Origin: Caballeronia sp. GAFFF1
Lineage (GTDB): Bacteria > Pseudomonadota > Gammaproteobacteria > Burkholderiales > Burkholderiaceae
Assembly (NCBI RefSeq): GCF_023630705.1
Contig: NZ_JALQEM010000029.1
Coordinates: 1 to 64,000, forward strand
Length of the DNA: 64,000 bases
Direction of reading: 5' to 3'
A program made the translations under genes and the position numbers. Under the pieces are notes generated by a model. The model was not told the DNA's origin. It searched no databases and worked only from the letters and a program-made list of their open reading frames with translations. This document shows positions 1 to 9,597 of the stretch, in pieces (within the stretch, counting starts at the first letter, position 1; every line of letters starts with the position of its first letter).

Positions 1-1627
1 GCGCGGGCGACGGCGCGGGCGCGGGCCGCGTGGCCGGCGCGACGTACATGCCGGTCGGCGCGGCGGGGGCGACATACATGTCGCCCTGCACGCTGCTCGG
101 CGCGACATACATGCCGTTGCTGTTCGGCGGGCTTGTCGCGACGTACATGCCGTTACCCGACTCCTGAGCCTGCGTCGGCGCAGCGGTCGACGGCCTGGCC
201 GCTGCCGGAGCGGCGGGCGCGGCGGCGACAGGCTCGGTCGCTGCGGGCGCGGCAGGCTTGGGCGGAGCTGCGACACTGGGCGACGGCGGCAGAATCGTGG
301 CCGCGACCATCGCGTTCGTCGCGGCTTGCGCGCGGGCGATCTTCTCGGCGCGCGACGTGTATTCGGCGGCGCGGGCGTCGTCGAGCGCGGCCTGGCGGGC
401 AGCGGCAGCAGCGGCCGCCGCCGCCGCGTTCGCGTTCGCGTTACGTTGAACGTTGCGCTTCTCGGGCGCGGGCTTCGCGGCCTGCACGTCGGTCTTGTCC
501 GCCTGCGGAGCCGATGCAACGTTTGCCTGCGCAGCAACGGCGGCGGGCGGTGTCGCAACCGCAGCGGGCGCTGGGGTGACACTGCCGGCGACGGCCGTGC
601 CGGTATTCGGGACGTCGGTGGGACTGCCGGCCGTTGTGCCTTTCTTTGCTCCTTGCGGTGTCGCGACGAGCCAGCCGGCATGCGTGATCACGCGCTCCAG
701 CATGGCTTGCGACTCGGCATTGCCGCCATCGAGCGCCAGCGCCTCGGCGGCGTTCTGCTGCACGCACGCCCACGCGGACGTGCGTTCGCAGGCGCGCGCC
801 AGTTGCAGCGCCGCGTCGCGTTGCTGTTCGCGTTTGACCAGTTCGTCTTTCAGCGCGTCGAACTCGGGACGCGCTTGCTCGCGAGCCGGCAGCGCCTTCA
901 TCCGGGCGCGCGCCAGCGTCAGATCGTGCTGGTCCAGCGCCGCGCGCGTACCTTGCAGCGGGTCGCCGGGAGCGAGCGTCAGCGCGGCTGTTTTCGCGGC
1001 GCCGGGAGCCTGCTGCGTGAGCGCGTCGGCGGAAGTGCTGGCGTCGGTTGAATCGGACGCATCGGTGGCGCCGCGCCCGAACGGACCGAGTTTCGCGTCG
1101 ATCGCACCGGACGCGCTCCGTTCGCCGGAAGCCGCGCGGTCGTCCGTGCCGTATTGCATATAGGCGACGCCGCCCGCCACGAGCGCCAGCGCGCACGCGC
1201 CGGCGATGAGCGTCTTGCTGCCGCTCCATCGGTCGGGGCGGGGCAGGGCGTCTGGATCGTTGCTCGGATCGGCGTAAGCGTTGCGCGCGGATTGCTCGAC
1301 GCGCTTTGCCCGGTGCTCGGCGGCCTTTTGCGCGATGCGTTCGCTCGCGCGCTTCGGGTCCCAGCCGCCGGGCCAGCCGGAGTGCATGCCGGGTTCGCCG
1401 TCGTCGACAGGCGTGGAAGCGGACGCCGAGACGAAAGGCGGATTCGACATCTGTTGCTCGAACATGTTGGCGCGCGGGCGTGCAGCGCCGCCGCGTTTGC
1501 GGCCGAAAGCCGCGCTGCGATCGGCGCCGCAGTTCGGACAACTGTCGGCGTTTTTGCGCACGGTGCTGCCGCAGCGCTGGCAGACGACGGAGAACATGGA
1601 TGCGGGAAACGTCAAACGCGTGGTCAT
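1..1627 (-). CDS. Zinc-ribbon, single-pass membrane protein (3' end cut by window edge)
   Basis: The frame stays open from an ATG at 1627 to the left edge, about 542 codons, so the C-terminus is missing. Residues 16-33 hold a C-x2-C-x10-C-x2-C zinc ribbon (CQRCG, CPNCG). A basic, low-complexity linker follows, then one hydrophobic segment at about 138-158 (TLIAGACALALVAGGVAYM). The rest is Ala/Pro/Gln-rich with a coiled-coil-like stretch around 200-280. The visible end carries four MYVA units. The layout suggests a cytoplasmic zinc ribbon with a periplasmic or extended tail; the function is unknown. Start is uncertain: in-frame ATGs also lie at 1648 and 1597, and none has a strong Shine-Dalgarno. 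The upstream neighbour is a 0.55 kb gap. Confidence 0.8.
   Translation of the reverse strand, partial: MTTRLTFPASMFSVVCQRCGSTVRKNADSCPNCGADRSAAFGRKRGGAARPRANMFEQQMSNPPFVSASASTPVDDGEPGMHSGWPGGWDPKRASERIAQKAAEHRAKRVEQSARNAYADPSNDPDALPRPDRWSGSKTLIAGACALALVAGGVAYMQYGTDDRAASGERSASGAIDAKLGPFGRGATDASDSTDASTSADALTQQAPGAAKTAALTLAPGDPLQGTRAALDQHDLTLARARMKALPAREQARPEFDALKDELVKREQQRDAALQLARACERTSAWACVQQNAAEALALDGGNAESQAMLERVITHAGWLVATPQGAKKGTTAGSPTDVPNTGTAVAGSVTPAPAAVATPPAAVAAQANVASAPQADKTDVQAAKPAPEKRNVQRNANANAAAAAAAAAARQAALDDARAAEYTSRAEKIARAQAATNAMVAATILPPSPSVAAPPKPAAPAATEPVAAAPAAPAAARPSTAAPTQAQESGNGMYVATSPPNSNGMYVAPSSVQGDMYVAPAAPTGMYVAPATRPAPAPSPA
35..150 (-). repeat. Degenerate MYVA(P) peptide repeat, four units
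   Basis: In the frame of the zinc-ribbon protein, the sequence G/D-M-Y-V-A recurs four times, with Met codons at 146-148, 110-112, 77-79 and 47-49. Unit spacing is 12, 11 and then 10 residues. At DNA level the units share a gcgac(a/g)tacatg core. The linkers are Ser/Pro/Asn-rich. The repeat may continue beyond the window. Confidence 0.75.
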
Positions 1628-2180
1628 GCTGAAGCCCTCGAAGGACATGTGCGATAACGTGGCCGCCGTGCGCCCGGCTCGTATGTACACCGGGCCGTCC
1701 GGGCGGCAGCAATCCTTCGTATTGTTTCCTCTTCCGGTCAAGCTGGCCGGCGGAAGACGAAATCCGAATATGGCGTCAACCAACGACGCACGTCAATTGC
1801 GTTTCGCACCTACTTCGGGCCGCCCGACTGCGGCTGCGCGGTGGCTCCGTGCTGCGTGTCGTCTCGCGCCTGCCGGTGAAACGGCAGCGCATGGCCTTCG
1901 TGGGATGCGAATGCGCAATCGATGCAGCCGCGACACCGTTCCGGTGCGCGCCCAGCGCCACGCTTCGCTACTCTCATCAGGATATTCTGGGCGCGGGGCA
2001 GCGGCGGTGAGACGCCATTCTTTAGCCGAAAACCGACAATGCCCGGCGGCCGCTCGCTAAGCCGCTGATGCGAAAGGCGTTCCGGTGCGCGCGCCGTGTT
2101 GTTTTTCCATCGCATCGGGCGCGGCGAATGCTAGGGCGTCAAATAACAAGGATTCCGAACTATTGCCGGTCCACAGACAA
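1628..2180. other. Intergenic stretch without a supported gene
   Basis: About 550 bases between the zinc-ribbon gene start and the dehydrogenase terminator. Open frames cross it on both strands, but their products are Arg/Ala-rich, lack a Shine-Dalgarno and look like GC-bias artefacts. It should contain the promoter of the minus-strand zinc-ribbon gene; I could not pick a convincing -35/-10 pair. Confidence 0.5.
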
Positions 2181-2198
2181 AGCGCCCCGAGGGGCGCT
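2181..2198 (-). terminator. Intrinsic terminator of the ketoglutaric-semialdehyde dehydrogenase gene
   Basis: Perfect stem AGCGCCCC/GGGGCGCT with a 2-base loop, 13 bases past the stop codon at 2211. On the minus strand it is followed by TTGTCTG, a short U-rich tail. Confidence 0.7.
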
Positions 2199-2210
2199 CC
2201 GTGGCAGCGA

Positions 2211-3794
2211 TCAGCTGGCCAGTTGCAGCTTGCCGTCGATACGGCGGTTCAGGCCGAGCGGATTATCCGACTTTACCGGATCGGGCAGCAGCGCCTCCGG
2301 CAGGTCCTGATAGCTGACGGGCCGCAAGAAGCGGTTGATGGCGAGGCTGCCGACCGACGTCGAGCGGCCATCGGCGGTCGAGGGATACGGGCCGCCGTGG
2401 ACCATCGCGTGGCCCACTTCGACGCCCGTGCCGAAGCCGTTCACCAGAATACGGCCCGTGCGACGTTCGAGCGGAGCCACGAAGCTGCGCGCGTCGGCGT
2501 AATCGGCTTCGTCGATCTGCAGCGCGGCGGTGAGTTGACCTTCGAGCGATTCGATCAGATCGCGCATCGTGGCGAGGTCCGGGCAGCGCACGACGAGCGA
2601 CGACGCGCCGAAAATCTCGTCCTGCAGCGCGTGGTTCTGGCGGAATGCGTCGGCGGTCGTGACGAAGAGCGCCGCCTGACCCTGATTGCCGCCCTGCGCC
2701 GGCAGGCCGCGAGCGGCGGTGTTGACGCCGTCGTGCGAGGCAATCTTCTCGACCGCGCCTTCGTATGCCTTGTGGATGCCTGGCGTAAGCATCGTCTGCG
2801 CGGCGGTTTCCTTGAGCGCGGCCGATGCCGCTTCGATGAACTTGTCGAGGTCCGGGCCGTCGACTGCGAGCACCAGGCCGGGGTTCGTGCAGAACTGGCC
2901 AGCGCCAAGCACGAGCGACTGCACGAAACCGCGCGCGATCGCTTCCGTGCGGTTAGCGAGCGCTGCCGGGAACAGCAGAACCGGGTTGATGCTGCTCATT
3001 TCCGCGTAAATCGGGATAGGCTCGGCGCGTTCGGCCGCGAGCTTCATCAGCGCGGTGCCGCCGCCACGCGAACCGGTGAAACCGGCCGCCTTGACGCGGT
3101 TGTCCTTCACCAGACCCTGGCCAATGTCGCGGCCGCTGTCGAAAAGCAGCGAAAACGTGCCTTCCGGCATGCCACAGTCCTTCACGGCTTTTTGCACCGC
3201 GCGGCCGACGAGTTCCGCCGTGCCCGGATGCGCCGAGTGCGCCTTCGCGATCACCGGGCAACCCGCGGCCAGCGCGGACGCCGTGTCGCCGCCGGCGACG
3301 GAAAACGCCAGCGGGAAGTTGCTTGCGCCGAACACGGCGACGGGACCGACGCCGATATGACGCAGGCGCAGATCCACGCGCGGCATCGGCTTGCGGTCGG
3401 GCTGCGGCGGGTCGATGCGCACGCCGAGGTAATCGCCGTTGCGCACCACATCCGCGAACATGCGTAACTGACCGACCGTGCGGCCGCGCTCGCCTTCCAG
3501 ACGCCCGCGCGGCAGGCCGCTTTCGATCATGCAGCGTTCGATCAGGTCGTCGCCGATATCGAGGATGTTTTGCGCGATCGCTTCGAGAAACTTCGCGCGG
3601 GCTTCCGGCGCCGTTTCGCGATAAACGTCGAACGCGGTCCATGCGAGCGCGCACGCGCGGTCGAGATCGTCGAGCGTTGCGCCGCCGAATCCTGGTTCGA
3701 TGGCTGCGCCCGTCGATGCGTTGACGGCCTTGATGGTGCCGTTCGTGCCGCGCACCGATTGCTGGCCGATGAGCAGGTTGCCTGTGAGTTCCAT
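2211..3794 (-). CDS. 2,5-dioxovalerate (alpha-ketoglutaric semialdehyde) dehydrogenase, NADP-type
   Basis: 527 residues, the usual length for the KGSADH type III branch of the aldehyde dehydrogenases. These oxidise 2,5-dioxopentanoate to 2-oxoglutarate at the end of glucarate/galactarate, L-arabinose or hydroxyproline catabolism. The catalytic Cys lies in GQFCTNPG and the general-base Glu in [18 protein letters not shown] is the cofactor-binding turn. The start at 3794 is chosen over the upstream ATG at 3926 because GGAAGGA sits just before it. It is divergent from a LysR gene (start 3947), the usual arrangement for a substrate-responsive regulator. The rest of the sugar-acid pathway is not nearby. 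Confidence 0.92.
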   Translation of the reverse strand: MELTGNLLIGQQSVRGTNGTIKAVNASTGAAIEPGFGGATLDDLDRACALAWTAFDVYRETAPEARAKFLEAIAQNILDIGDDLIERCMIESGLPRGRLEGERGRTVGQLRMFADVVRNGDYLGVRIDPPQPDRKPMPRVDLRLRHIGVGPVAVFGASNFPLAFSVAGGDTASALAAGCPVIAKAHSAHPGTAELVGRAVQKAVKDCGMPEGTFSLLFDSGRDIGQGLVKDNRVKAAGFTGSRGGGTALMKLAAERAEPIPIYAEMSSINPVLLFPAALANRTEAIARGFVQSLVLGAGQFCTNPGLVLAVDGPDLDKFIEAASAALKETAAQTMLTPGIHKAYEGAVEKIASHDGVNTAARGLPAQGGNQGQAALFVTTADAFRQNHALQDEIFGASSLVVRCPDLATMRDLIESLEGQLTAALQIDEADYADARSFVAPLERRTGRILVNGFGTGVEVGHAMVHGGPYPSTADGRSTSVGSLAINRFLRPVSYQDLPEALLPDPVKSDNPLGLNRRIDGKLQLAS

Positions 3795-3946
3795 GGTGTC
3801 TCGTCCTTCCGTGATAGAGGGTCGCGACGCTTCCTTGGCGAGCGTCGTGCTGCGCCGACTATACGACCCGGCGAACGCGCCTGTATAGTGAAAGCTTTCC
3901 ATCGCTTGATCGCTTTTTGGAATCACCCGGCGCTTTTTTTCTTACG

Positions 3947-4882
3947 ATGAAGACAACTCTCGATGTCCTGATGTCGCGGCTGCGCATGAAGCAGCTGCAA
4001 CTGCTGATCGCGCTCGACGATCACAAGTCGCTGCACAAGGCGTCGAGCGCGATGGCGATGACCCAGTCTGCCGCGAGCAAGGCCCTCGCCGAACTGGAGT
4101 CGATGCTCGAAGCGCCGCTTTTCGAGCGCGCGAAAAGCGGCCTCATTCCGAATCCGTTCGGCCGCTGCGTGGTGCGCTATGCGCGGGTGCTGGCTGCCGA
4201 TTTGTCCGCGCTCTGTCAGGAAGTCGCGCAGATTCGCGCGGGCACGGGCGGGCGGCTGACCGTCGGCACGATCATGGGCGCGGTGCCGGGCGTCGTCGCG
4301 CCGATGGTCAACGAGATGCACGCGAAGCATCCGGATCTGGCGGTCGAGATCGTCGAGGACACGAGCGCCAACATGCTGGCGATGCTGGACGACGGCCGCG
4401 TCGATCTCGTGATCGGCCGCGCGAGCGTGTCGGAGCAGCCGTCGAAGTACCACTATCAACCGCTGACGGACGAGCCGCTGTGCATCGTGGCGGGACGGGC
4501 GCGCGGCGACGGGCAGGGGCGCGAAGTCGCGCTGGCGGATCTGGCAAACCGCCGCTGGGTCACGTACCCGAGCTATTTGCCGATGAGCGCGCTGCTCGAG
4601 CGCGAACTCGATCTCGCGGGCTTGCCGATGCCCGCCAATCCCATTTCGACGGCGTCGCCGTTCGTCACGGTGACGCTGCTGCAGGAAAGCCCGGAACTGG
4701 TGTCGATTCTGCCGGCGAGTGTCGCCCGCGTGTTCGAGCGCCACGGCATGCTGCGCGTGCTGCCGATTCGCATGAAGCTCAAGTCGCAGACGTATGGCGT
4801 CGTGACGCGGAAGGGCGGCGCGCTTTCACCGGCGGCGCGTCAGTTCGTGCAGATGCTGCGGGACAACGGGCGGGCGCAGTAA
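3947..4882 (+). CDS. LysR-family transcriptional regulator, sugar (GbpR-like) type
   Basis: 311 residues. The N-terminal winged HTH spans about residues 14-72 (MKQLQLLIALDD, MTQSAASKALAELE), followed by a linker helix and a periplasmic-binding-like effector domain starting near GGRLTVGTIMG. The sequence style (LIALDDHKSLHKAS) resembles galactose-binding-protein-regulator LysR proteins, and the same subfamily occurs again at 33306-34262. It probably controls the divergent dehydrogenase from the 150-bp gap. ATG 3947 gives the canonical N-terminus; an in-frame ATG at 3917 would add 10 atypical residues. Its stop is 7 bases from the convergent tam stop. Confidence 0.9.
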   Translation: MKTTLDVLMSRLRMKQLQLLIALDDHKSLHKASSAMAMTQSAASKALAELESMLEAPLFERAKSGLIPNPFGRCVVRYARVLAADLSALCQEVAQIRAGTGGRLTVGTIMGAVPGVVAPMVNEMHAKHPDLAVEIVEDTSANMLAMLDDGRVDLVIGRASVSEQPSKYHYQPLTDEPLCIVAGRARGDGQGREVALADLANRRWVTYPSYLPMSALLERELDLAGLPMPANPISTASPFVTVTLLQESPELVSILPASVARVFERHGMLRVLPIRMKLKSQTYGVVTRKGGALSPAARQFVQMLRDNGRAQ

Positions 4883-4889
4883 TGCGGCA

Positions 4890-5666
4890 TCAGCGCGTCG
4901 CGACGAAGAAGAGGCGCGGGAACGGCAGCAGCACGGTGCCGTCGGCGAGAACCGCATAGGCCGATTTCAGCGCTTGGCGGTACTGGTCCAGAAAGGCGGT
5001 CTGTTCGTCCGCTGAGAGCTTCGCGAGCATGGGCCGCAGCGCGCTGCCCTTGAACCATTCGATCACCGCATCGATGCCGCCGGCGAGCGGATGATGATAG
5101 GTGGTGCGCCACACATCGACGCGCTCGCAAAGCGGCGTGAGTCGCGCGTAGTACCACTGCGCATCGTGGCGGAGCGCGCGCTCGGTGCCTGCAAGCCGCT
5201 CGCGCCACGGCCCGTTCGCCGCCACCTCGCGCATGAGCCTGTGAGAGGGCTCGTCGAGATTGTCCGGCATCTGCACCGCGAGCCGTCCGCCGGGCGCGAG
5301 CAGGCTGACGAGTCGCGGCAGCAGCGTCTCGTGATCGGGGACCCACTGCAGAGACGCGTTCGCCAGTATCAGGTCGTACGGACCGGCTTCGTTCCAGGCC
5401 GAGATATCCGCTAGCTCGAAGCGCAACTGCGGCAGACGCTTGCGCGCGGCGTCGATCATGTCGGCGGAACTGTCGATGCCCACGATGCTTGCCTGCGGCG
5501 CATAGGCAAGCAGCGTCTCGGTCGAGTTGCCGGGTCCGCACCCGAGATCCACCGCCGCACGAACCGTCGCGCCCTGCGCCGCGTGAAGGAGATCGCGGAC
5601 CGGCCGCGTGCGCTCCGCTTTGAAGACACTGTACTGCTTCGCTTCCCAGCCGCCCGATGAGGTCAT
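4890..5666 (-). CDS. tam: Trans-aconitate 2-methyltransferase
   Basis: 258 residues, close to E. coli Tam (252). It is a class I SAM-dependent methyltransferase; motif I is VDLGCGPGNSTETL, followed by GIDSSADMI and the acceptor-loop region DLILANASLQWVPD. The family methylates trans-aconitate, a spontaneous by-product of the TCA intermediate cis-aconitate that inhibits aconitase. The start at 5666 is preceded by AGGAGAGAAA; a longer open frame reaching 5807 has no such signal. It is a single gene, convergent with the LysR gene on its left and divergent from the histidine kinase. Confidence 0.9.
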   Translation of the reverse strand: MTSSGGWEAKQYSVFKAERTRPVRDLLHAAQGATVRAAVDLGCGPGNSTETLLAYAPQASIVGIDSSADMIDAARKRLPQLRFELADISAWNEAGPYDLILANASLQWVPDHETLLPRLVSLLAPGGRLAVQMPDNLDEPSHRLMREVAANGPWRERLAGTERALRHDAQWYYARLTPLCERVDVWRTTYHHPLAGGIDAVIEWFKGSALRPMLAKLSADEQTAFLDQYRQALKSAYAVLADGTVLLPFPRLFFVATR

Positions 5667-5923
5667 TTTCTCTCCTGCCATGGTTGCGTCACGCATGACC
5701 GTGCAATCTTGCACGATGACGCAGCCGCGCGAGCGCACGAAGGCGAGCGCCGCAGGTAAAGCTTGACGCAAGTGGTTGAACAGACCGGTCGGATTTGCAC
5801 TGGACACACATCTGTCGGCCTATACTGCCAAGGTATGTGCCGCCCTGTCGCACTGTCGCACTTCCGGTCCAACGGCCGGTCCTTTAGCGCCGTCTCCGGC
5901 GCACGCAAATCGGAGAATCGCAC

Positions 5924-7153
5924 ATGCGCGACATTCCCGCCGACGGCATGAACGGACTCGTGGCCGCGCTGCGCACGCAGCAGGCCGCGCTGACCGAGAG
6001 ATGGATGAAGCTCGTCTTCGGCGATCAGGAAGTCGAGCATTCGGACCAGCTCACGTATCGGCAGCTTGCGGATCATCTGCCGAGCATCCTCGAAGAAATC
6101 TGCAACGTGCTGGAATCGCGCAACCTGAGCGGGCAGGAAGGCGCGCTCGAGCACGACGCCCGCCAGCACGGCCAATGGCGCTGGCAGCAAGGCTATCGCA
6201 TCGACGAACTGGTGCGCGAGCTCGATCTCTTCAGACAGGTTCTGTTGTCCGCGATCGGCGAGTACGCGGCGTCGCATGAAGATTTCAGCCGCGTGGACGA
6301 AGAATACGCGCGCCTCATGACCGACGAAGTGGTGAGTCTCGTCACGCTGGCATCGGTTCGCGAAGCGGTGACCGAGCGCGACCGCAAGATCGACGAATAC
6401 ACCGGCATGCTGGAGCGCGCGAATCAGGAACTGACGCTGCGCCAGCAGCTTATCGGCGATCTTTACGAGTCGCGCATGCAGGTCACGCGGCGCGTCGCGC
6501 ACGACCTGCGCAATTTCCTGAACGTGTTTTCGACCGCGCTGCAACTGGCCGCGCGCTCGCCCGGCAGACGCGACACGGCGCTCGGGCTCGCGAACAGGCA
6601 GGTGGTGGACATGGCGACGCTCGTCGACGAGATGGTCGAATACTCGAAGCTGCTAAGCGACGATTCCATGCTGACGGTCGACAGCTTCGATCTGGCAAGC
6701 CTGTTCGACGAACTGATGCAGTCGAGCCGCGTCGCCACCGAGGCGAAAGGGCTCAAGCTGACCGGGCATCTGGAACCCACGCTGAGCACCGTGGTGTCGA
6801 ACCGGCTGAAGGTGAAGCAGGTCGCGCTCAATCTGCTGTCCAATGCGGTCAAGTACACGTCGTCGGGCGAGATCGTGTTATCGATCACCGCCGCGCCCGA
6901 GGACCGCTGGCGGCTGCGCGTGGCCGATACCGGCGTCGGCATCAGCGAAGCGGATCAGGAGCGCGTGTTCGAGGAATTCCAGCGCGCCGCCGGGGACGAT
7001 ATTCCCGGCACCGGGCTCGGCCTCGCCATCGTCAAGGAACTGACGCGCACGCTCGATGGCGAATTGCGCTTCCATTCGTCGAAGGGACACGGAAGCGTGT
7101 TCGAAGTCACGTTTCCGCTCGTTCTGACGCCCAAGTCGGCAAACGCGGAGTGA
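5924..7153 (+). CDS. Soluble sensor histidine kinase with RsbR-like N-terminal domain
   Basis: 409 residues with no membrane segment. The N-terminal ~150 residues form an all-helical domain reminiscent of the RsbR/RsbT co-antagonist sensor fold (inference from helix pattern and WRWQQGYRIDELVREL). A short coiled coil at ~150-185 follows, then HisKA with the phospho-acceptor H193 in RVAHDLRN. The ATPase domain has an N box (NLLSNAVKYT), DTGVGIS, and GTGLGLAIVK. A GGAG Shine-Dalgarno precedes ATG 5924. No response regulator is adjacent, so it is an orphan kinase. A strong hairpin terminator follows. Confidence 0.9.
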   Translation: MRDIPADGMNGLVAALRTQQAALTERWMKLVFGDQEVEHSDQLTYRQLADHLPSILEEICNVLESRNLSGQEGALEHDARQHGQWRWQQGYRIDELVRELDLFRQVLLSAIGEYAASHEDFSRVDEEYARLMTDEVVSLVTLASVREAVTERDRKIDEYTGMLERANQELTLRQQLIGDLYESRMQVTRRVAHDLRNFLNVFSTALQLAARSPGRRDTALGLANRQVVDMATLVDEMVEYSKLLSDDSMLTVDSFDLASLFDELMQSSRVATEAKGLKLTGHLEPTLSTVVSNRLKVKQVALNLLSNAVKYTSSGEIVLSITAAPEDRWRLRVADTGVGISEADQERVFEEFQRAAGDDIPGTGLGLAIVKELTRTLDGELRFHSSKGHGSVFEVTFPLVLTPKSANAE

Positions 7154-7171
7154 CTCGGGCGCGCCAATGAA

Positions 7172-7203
7172 GAAAGGCGAACGGATCGCTCCGTTCGCCT
7201 TTC
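7172..7203. terminator. Bidirectional hairpin terminator
   Basis: Perfect 14-bp stem (GAAAGGCGAACGGA with its complement) around a 4-base loop, between the stops of the histidine kinase (7153) and ahpF (7238). A-rich and T-rich bases flank the stem, so it can serve both converging genes. Confidence 0.75.
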
Positions 7204-7237
7204 GTCGACTGTGACCGCTGACCGCTGTCTTACTGTC

Positions 7238-8824
7238 TTACGCGGCGACTGCTTCCTCGGCCGGCGCTTCGTCTTCCACCGATGCGCGGATCAGGTGATC
7301 GAATGCCCCGAGCGATGCCTTCGCGCCTTCGCCCACCGCGATCACGATCTGCTTGAACGGCACCGTCGTCACGTCGCCGGCGGCGAACACGCCCGGAACC
7401 GAGGTCGCGCCCTTCGCATCGACAACGATCTCGCCGTGCTTCGACAGTTCCACCGTGCCCTTCAGCCACTCCGTGTTCGGCACGAGACCGATCTGCACGA
7501 ACACGCCTTCCAGCTCCACGCGGTGGCTCACGCCCGTCGCGCGGTCCGTGTAGTTCAGGCCGTTGACCTTCTTGCCGTCGCCGGTGATTTCCGTCGTCTG
7601 CGCGCTCGTGACGATGGTCACGTTCGGCAGGCTGCGCAGCTTCTTTTGCAGCACCGCGTCAGCGCGCAGTTCCGCGCCGAATTCGATCAACGTCACCGCC
7701 GCAACCACGCCCGCCAGGTCGATCGCTGCCTCGACGCCCGAATTGCCGCCGCCGATCACGGCAACGCGCTTGCCCTTGAAGAGCGGGCCGTCGCAGTGCG
7801 GGCAGTACGCCACGCCGCGTCCGCGATACTCGCGCTCGCCCGGCACGTTGATTTCGCGCCAGCGCGCGCCGGTCGCCAGCACGATGGTCTTCGCCTTCAG
7901 CACCGCGCCGCTCGCCAGTTGCACTTCGTGGATGCGGCCCGGCACGAGCTTCTCAGCGCGCTGCACGTCCATCACGTCGACTTCGTAGCTCTTCACGTGC
8001 TGTTCGAGCGCCGTGGCGAACTTCGGTCCTTCCGTTTCCTGCACCGAGACGAAGTTCTCGATCGCCATGGTGTCGAGCACCTGACCGCCGAAGCGCTCGG
8101 CGACGACGCCGGTCGCGATGCCCTTGCGCGCCGCGTAGATCGCCGCTGCCGCGCCGGCCGGCCCGCCGCCGACGATCAGCACGTCGAACACGGGCTTCTT
8201 CTCCAGTTCCTTCGCGGCGCGGGCGGCCGAGCCGCTATCCAGCTTCGCGAGGATTTCCTTCACGCCGCTGCGGCCCTGGCCGAAGCTCTCGCCGTTCATG
8301 AACATCGTCGGCACGGCCATGACCTGACGCTCTTCCACTTCGTTCTGGAACAGCGCGCCGTCGATCGCAACGTGCTTGATGCGCGGATTGATGATCGCCA
8401 TCACGTTCAGCGCCTGCACGACTTCCGGGCAGTTCTGGCACGACAGCGAGAAATACGTCTCGAAGCGATAGTCGCCCTCGAGACTGCGAATCTGTTCGAT
8501 GGTCGCGTCATCCAGCTTGATCGGGTGGCCGCCGGTTTGCAGCAGCGCCAGCACGAGCGACGTGAATTCGTGACCCATCGGAATGCCCGCGAACTGAATG
8601 CCCGCGGCCTTGCCCGGCTCGCCGATGGTGAACGACGGACGACGCGCGGAGGCGTCCTCTTTCTCGACGACGCTGATCTGCGTCGACAGCGAAGCGATTT
8701 CGTCGAGCAGGCCCTTCAGCTCACGCGACTTGTCGCTGTCGTCGAGGAAGGCGACGAGCTCGATGGGCCGGGTGACCTTTTCCAGATAGGCTTTCAACTG
8801 ATTCTTGAGGTTGGCGTCCAGCAT
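7238..8824 (-). CDS. ahpF: Alkyl hydroperoxide reductase subunit F
   Basis: 528 residues (E. coli AhpF 521). The N-terminal tandem thioredoxin-like domain carries the CQNC motif (SCQNCPEVV), which passes electrons to AhpC. The C-terminal thioredoxin-reductase-like part has the FAD site ([11 protein letters not shown]), the redox CPHC (AYCPHCDGP) and the NAD site ([12 protein letters not shown]). It reduces AhpC with NADH in the cytoplasm. ATG 8824 yields the family N-terminus [10 protein letters not shown]; an in-frame ATG at 8869 would add 15 residues. It lies 151 bases downstream of ahpC in the same direction, separated by a long hairpin. Confidence 0.96.
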   Translation of the reverse strand: MLDANLKNQLKAYLEKVTRPIELVAFLDDSDKSRELKGLLDEIASLSTQISVVEKEDASARRPSFTIGEPGKAAGIQFAGIPMGHEFTSLVLALLQTGGHPIKLDDATIEQIRSLEGDYRFETYFSLSCQNCPEVVQALNVMAIINPRIKHVAIDGALFQNEVEERQVMAVPTMFMNGESFGQGRSGVKEILAKLDSGSAARAAKELEKKPVFDVLIVGGGPAGAAAAIYAARKGIATGVVAERFGGQVLDTMAIENFVSVQETEGPKFATALEQHVKSYEVDVMDVQRAEKLVPGRIHEVQLASGAVLKAKTIVLATGARWREINVPGEREYRGRGVAYCPHCDGPLFKGKRVAVIGGGNSGVEAAIDLAGVVAAVTLIEFGAELRADAVLQKKLRSLPNVTIVTSAQTTEITGDGKKVNGLNYTDRATGVSHRVELEGVFVQIGLVPNTEWLKGTVELSKHGEIVVDAKGATSVPGVFAAGDVTTVPFKQIVIAVGEGAKASLGAFDHLIRASVEDEAPAEEAVAA

Positions 8825-8866
8825 GGCGTTGTCCGTTCCGTGGCGTTGTTCTTGGGATGTTGCGGA

Positions 8867-8919
8867 CACGCTCCGACACGGCGCGCGAAGCGCCGCATCG
8901 AAAGCGTGTTTGGAGCGTG
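8867..8919 (-). other. Intercistronic hairpin between ahpC and ahpF
   Basis: Outer arms CACGCTCC (8867-8874) and GGAGCGTG (8912-8919) pair perfectly. Inside them ACACG (8876-8880) pairs with CGTGT (8905-8909), and the centre holds a GC-rich inner helix. No U-run follows. A second small hairpin, CTCGTC-4 nt-GACGAG at 8958-8973, sits next to the ahpC stop. Both would form in the ahpC-ahpF transcript and could stabilise the ahpC part or attenuate ahpF (inference). Confidence 0.6.
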
Positions 8920-8975
8920 GGACCCGCCGCCGTTTCAGCGGCGAGGTCCGTGGTGCGCTCGTCGAAAGACGAGGC

Positions 8976-9539
8976 TTAGATCTTGCCGATGAGGTCCAGC
9001 GACGGCGTCAGCGTTTCAGCGCCCGGCGTCCACTTGGCGGGGCAGACTTCGCCCGGGTGCGCTGCGACGTATTGCGCGGCCTGCACCTTGCGCAGCAGCT
9101 CGCCTGCGTCGCGGCCGATGCCGTTGTCGTGGATTTCGCACAGCTTGATCTCGCCTTCCGGGTTGATCACGAACGTGCCGCGCAGCGCCAGACCTTCTTC
9201 CTCGATCAGCACGTCGAAGTTGCGCGAGATCGTGAGCGTCGGGTCGCCGATCATCGGATACTGGATCTTGGCGATGGTTTCCGACGTGTCGTGCCATGCC
9301 TTGTGCGTGAAGTGCGTGTCGGTCGAAACGCCGTAAATTTCGACGCCCAGCTTCTTGAATTCTTCGTAGCGGTCAGCCAGATCGCCGAGTTCCGTCGGGC
9401 AGACGAACGTGAAGTCGGCCGGATAGAACACGAACACGGACCACTTGCCCTTCAGGTTTTCGTCGGTGATGGTCACGAAATCGCCGTTGTGGTAAGCGGT
9501 GGCCTTGAACGGCTTGACTTGGCTGTTGATGATCGGCAT
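8976..9539 (-). CDS. ahpC: Alkyl hydroperoxide reductase subunit C (typical 2-Cys peroxiredoxin)
   Basis: 187 residues, exactly the AhpC length. The peroxidatic C47 lies in FVCPTE and the resolving C166 in EVCPAKW. The protein reduces H2O2, organic hydroperoxides and peroxynitrite, and is itself reduced by AhpF, encoded downstream. AGAGGAA precedes ATG 9539. The upstream 120 bases are strikingly AT-rich compared with the rest of the window, as expected for a strongly expressed, OxyR-controlled promoter. Confidence 0.97.
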   Translation of the reverse strand: MPIINSQVKPFKATAYHNGDFVTITDENLKGKWSVFVFYPADFTFVCPTELGDLADRYEEFKKLGVEIYGVSTDTHFTHKAWHDTSETIAKIQYPMIGDPTLTISRNFDVLIEEEGLALRGTFVINPEGEIKLCEIHDNGIGRDAGELLRKVQAAQYVAAHPGEVCPAKWTPGAETLTPSLDLIGKI

Positions 9540-9597
9540 TTAGCAGATTCCTCTAGCTGTGTTGTTGAAGGAGTGAATGGATTATGAACTAAAACTA

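Noticed and set aside
441..1712. 423-codon minus-strand frame near the left edge
   Set aside because: Out of frame with the zinc-ribbon protein, which has clear CxxC motifs, a TM helix and repeats; the alternative is almost all Arg/Ala.
7211..8992. 593-codon plus-strand open frame
   Set aside because: Mirror frame of ahpF; composition is His/Arg/Ala-rich and no domain is visible.
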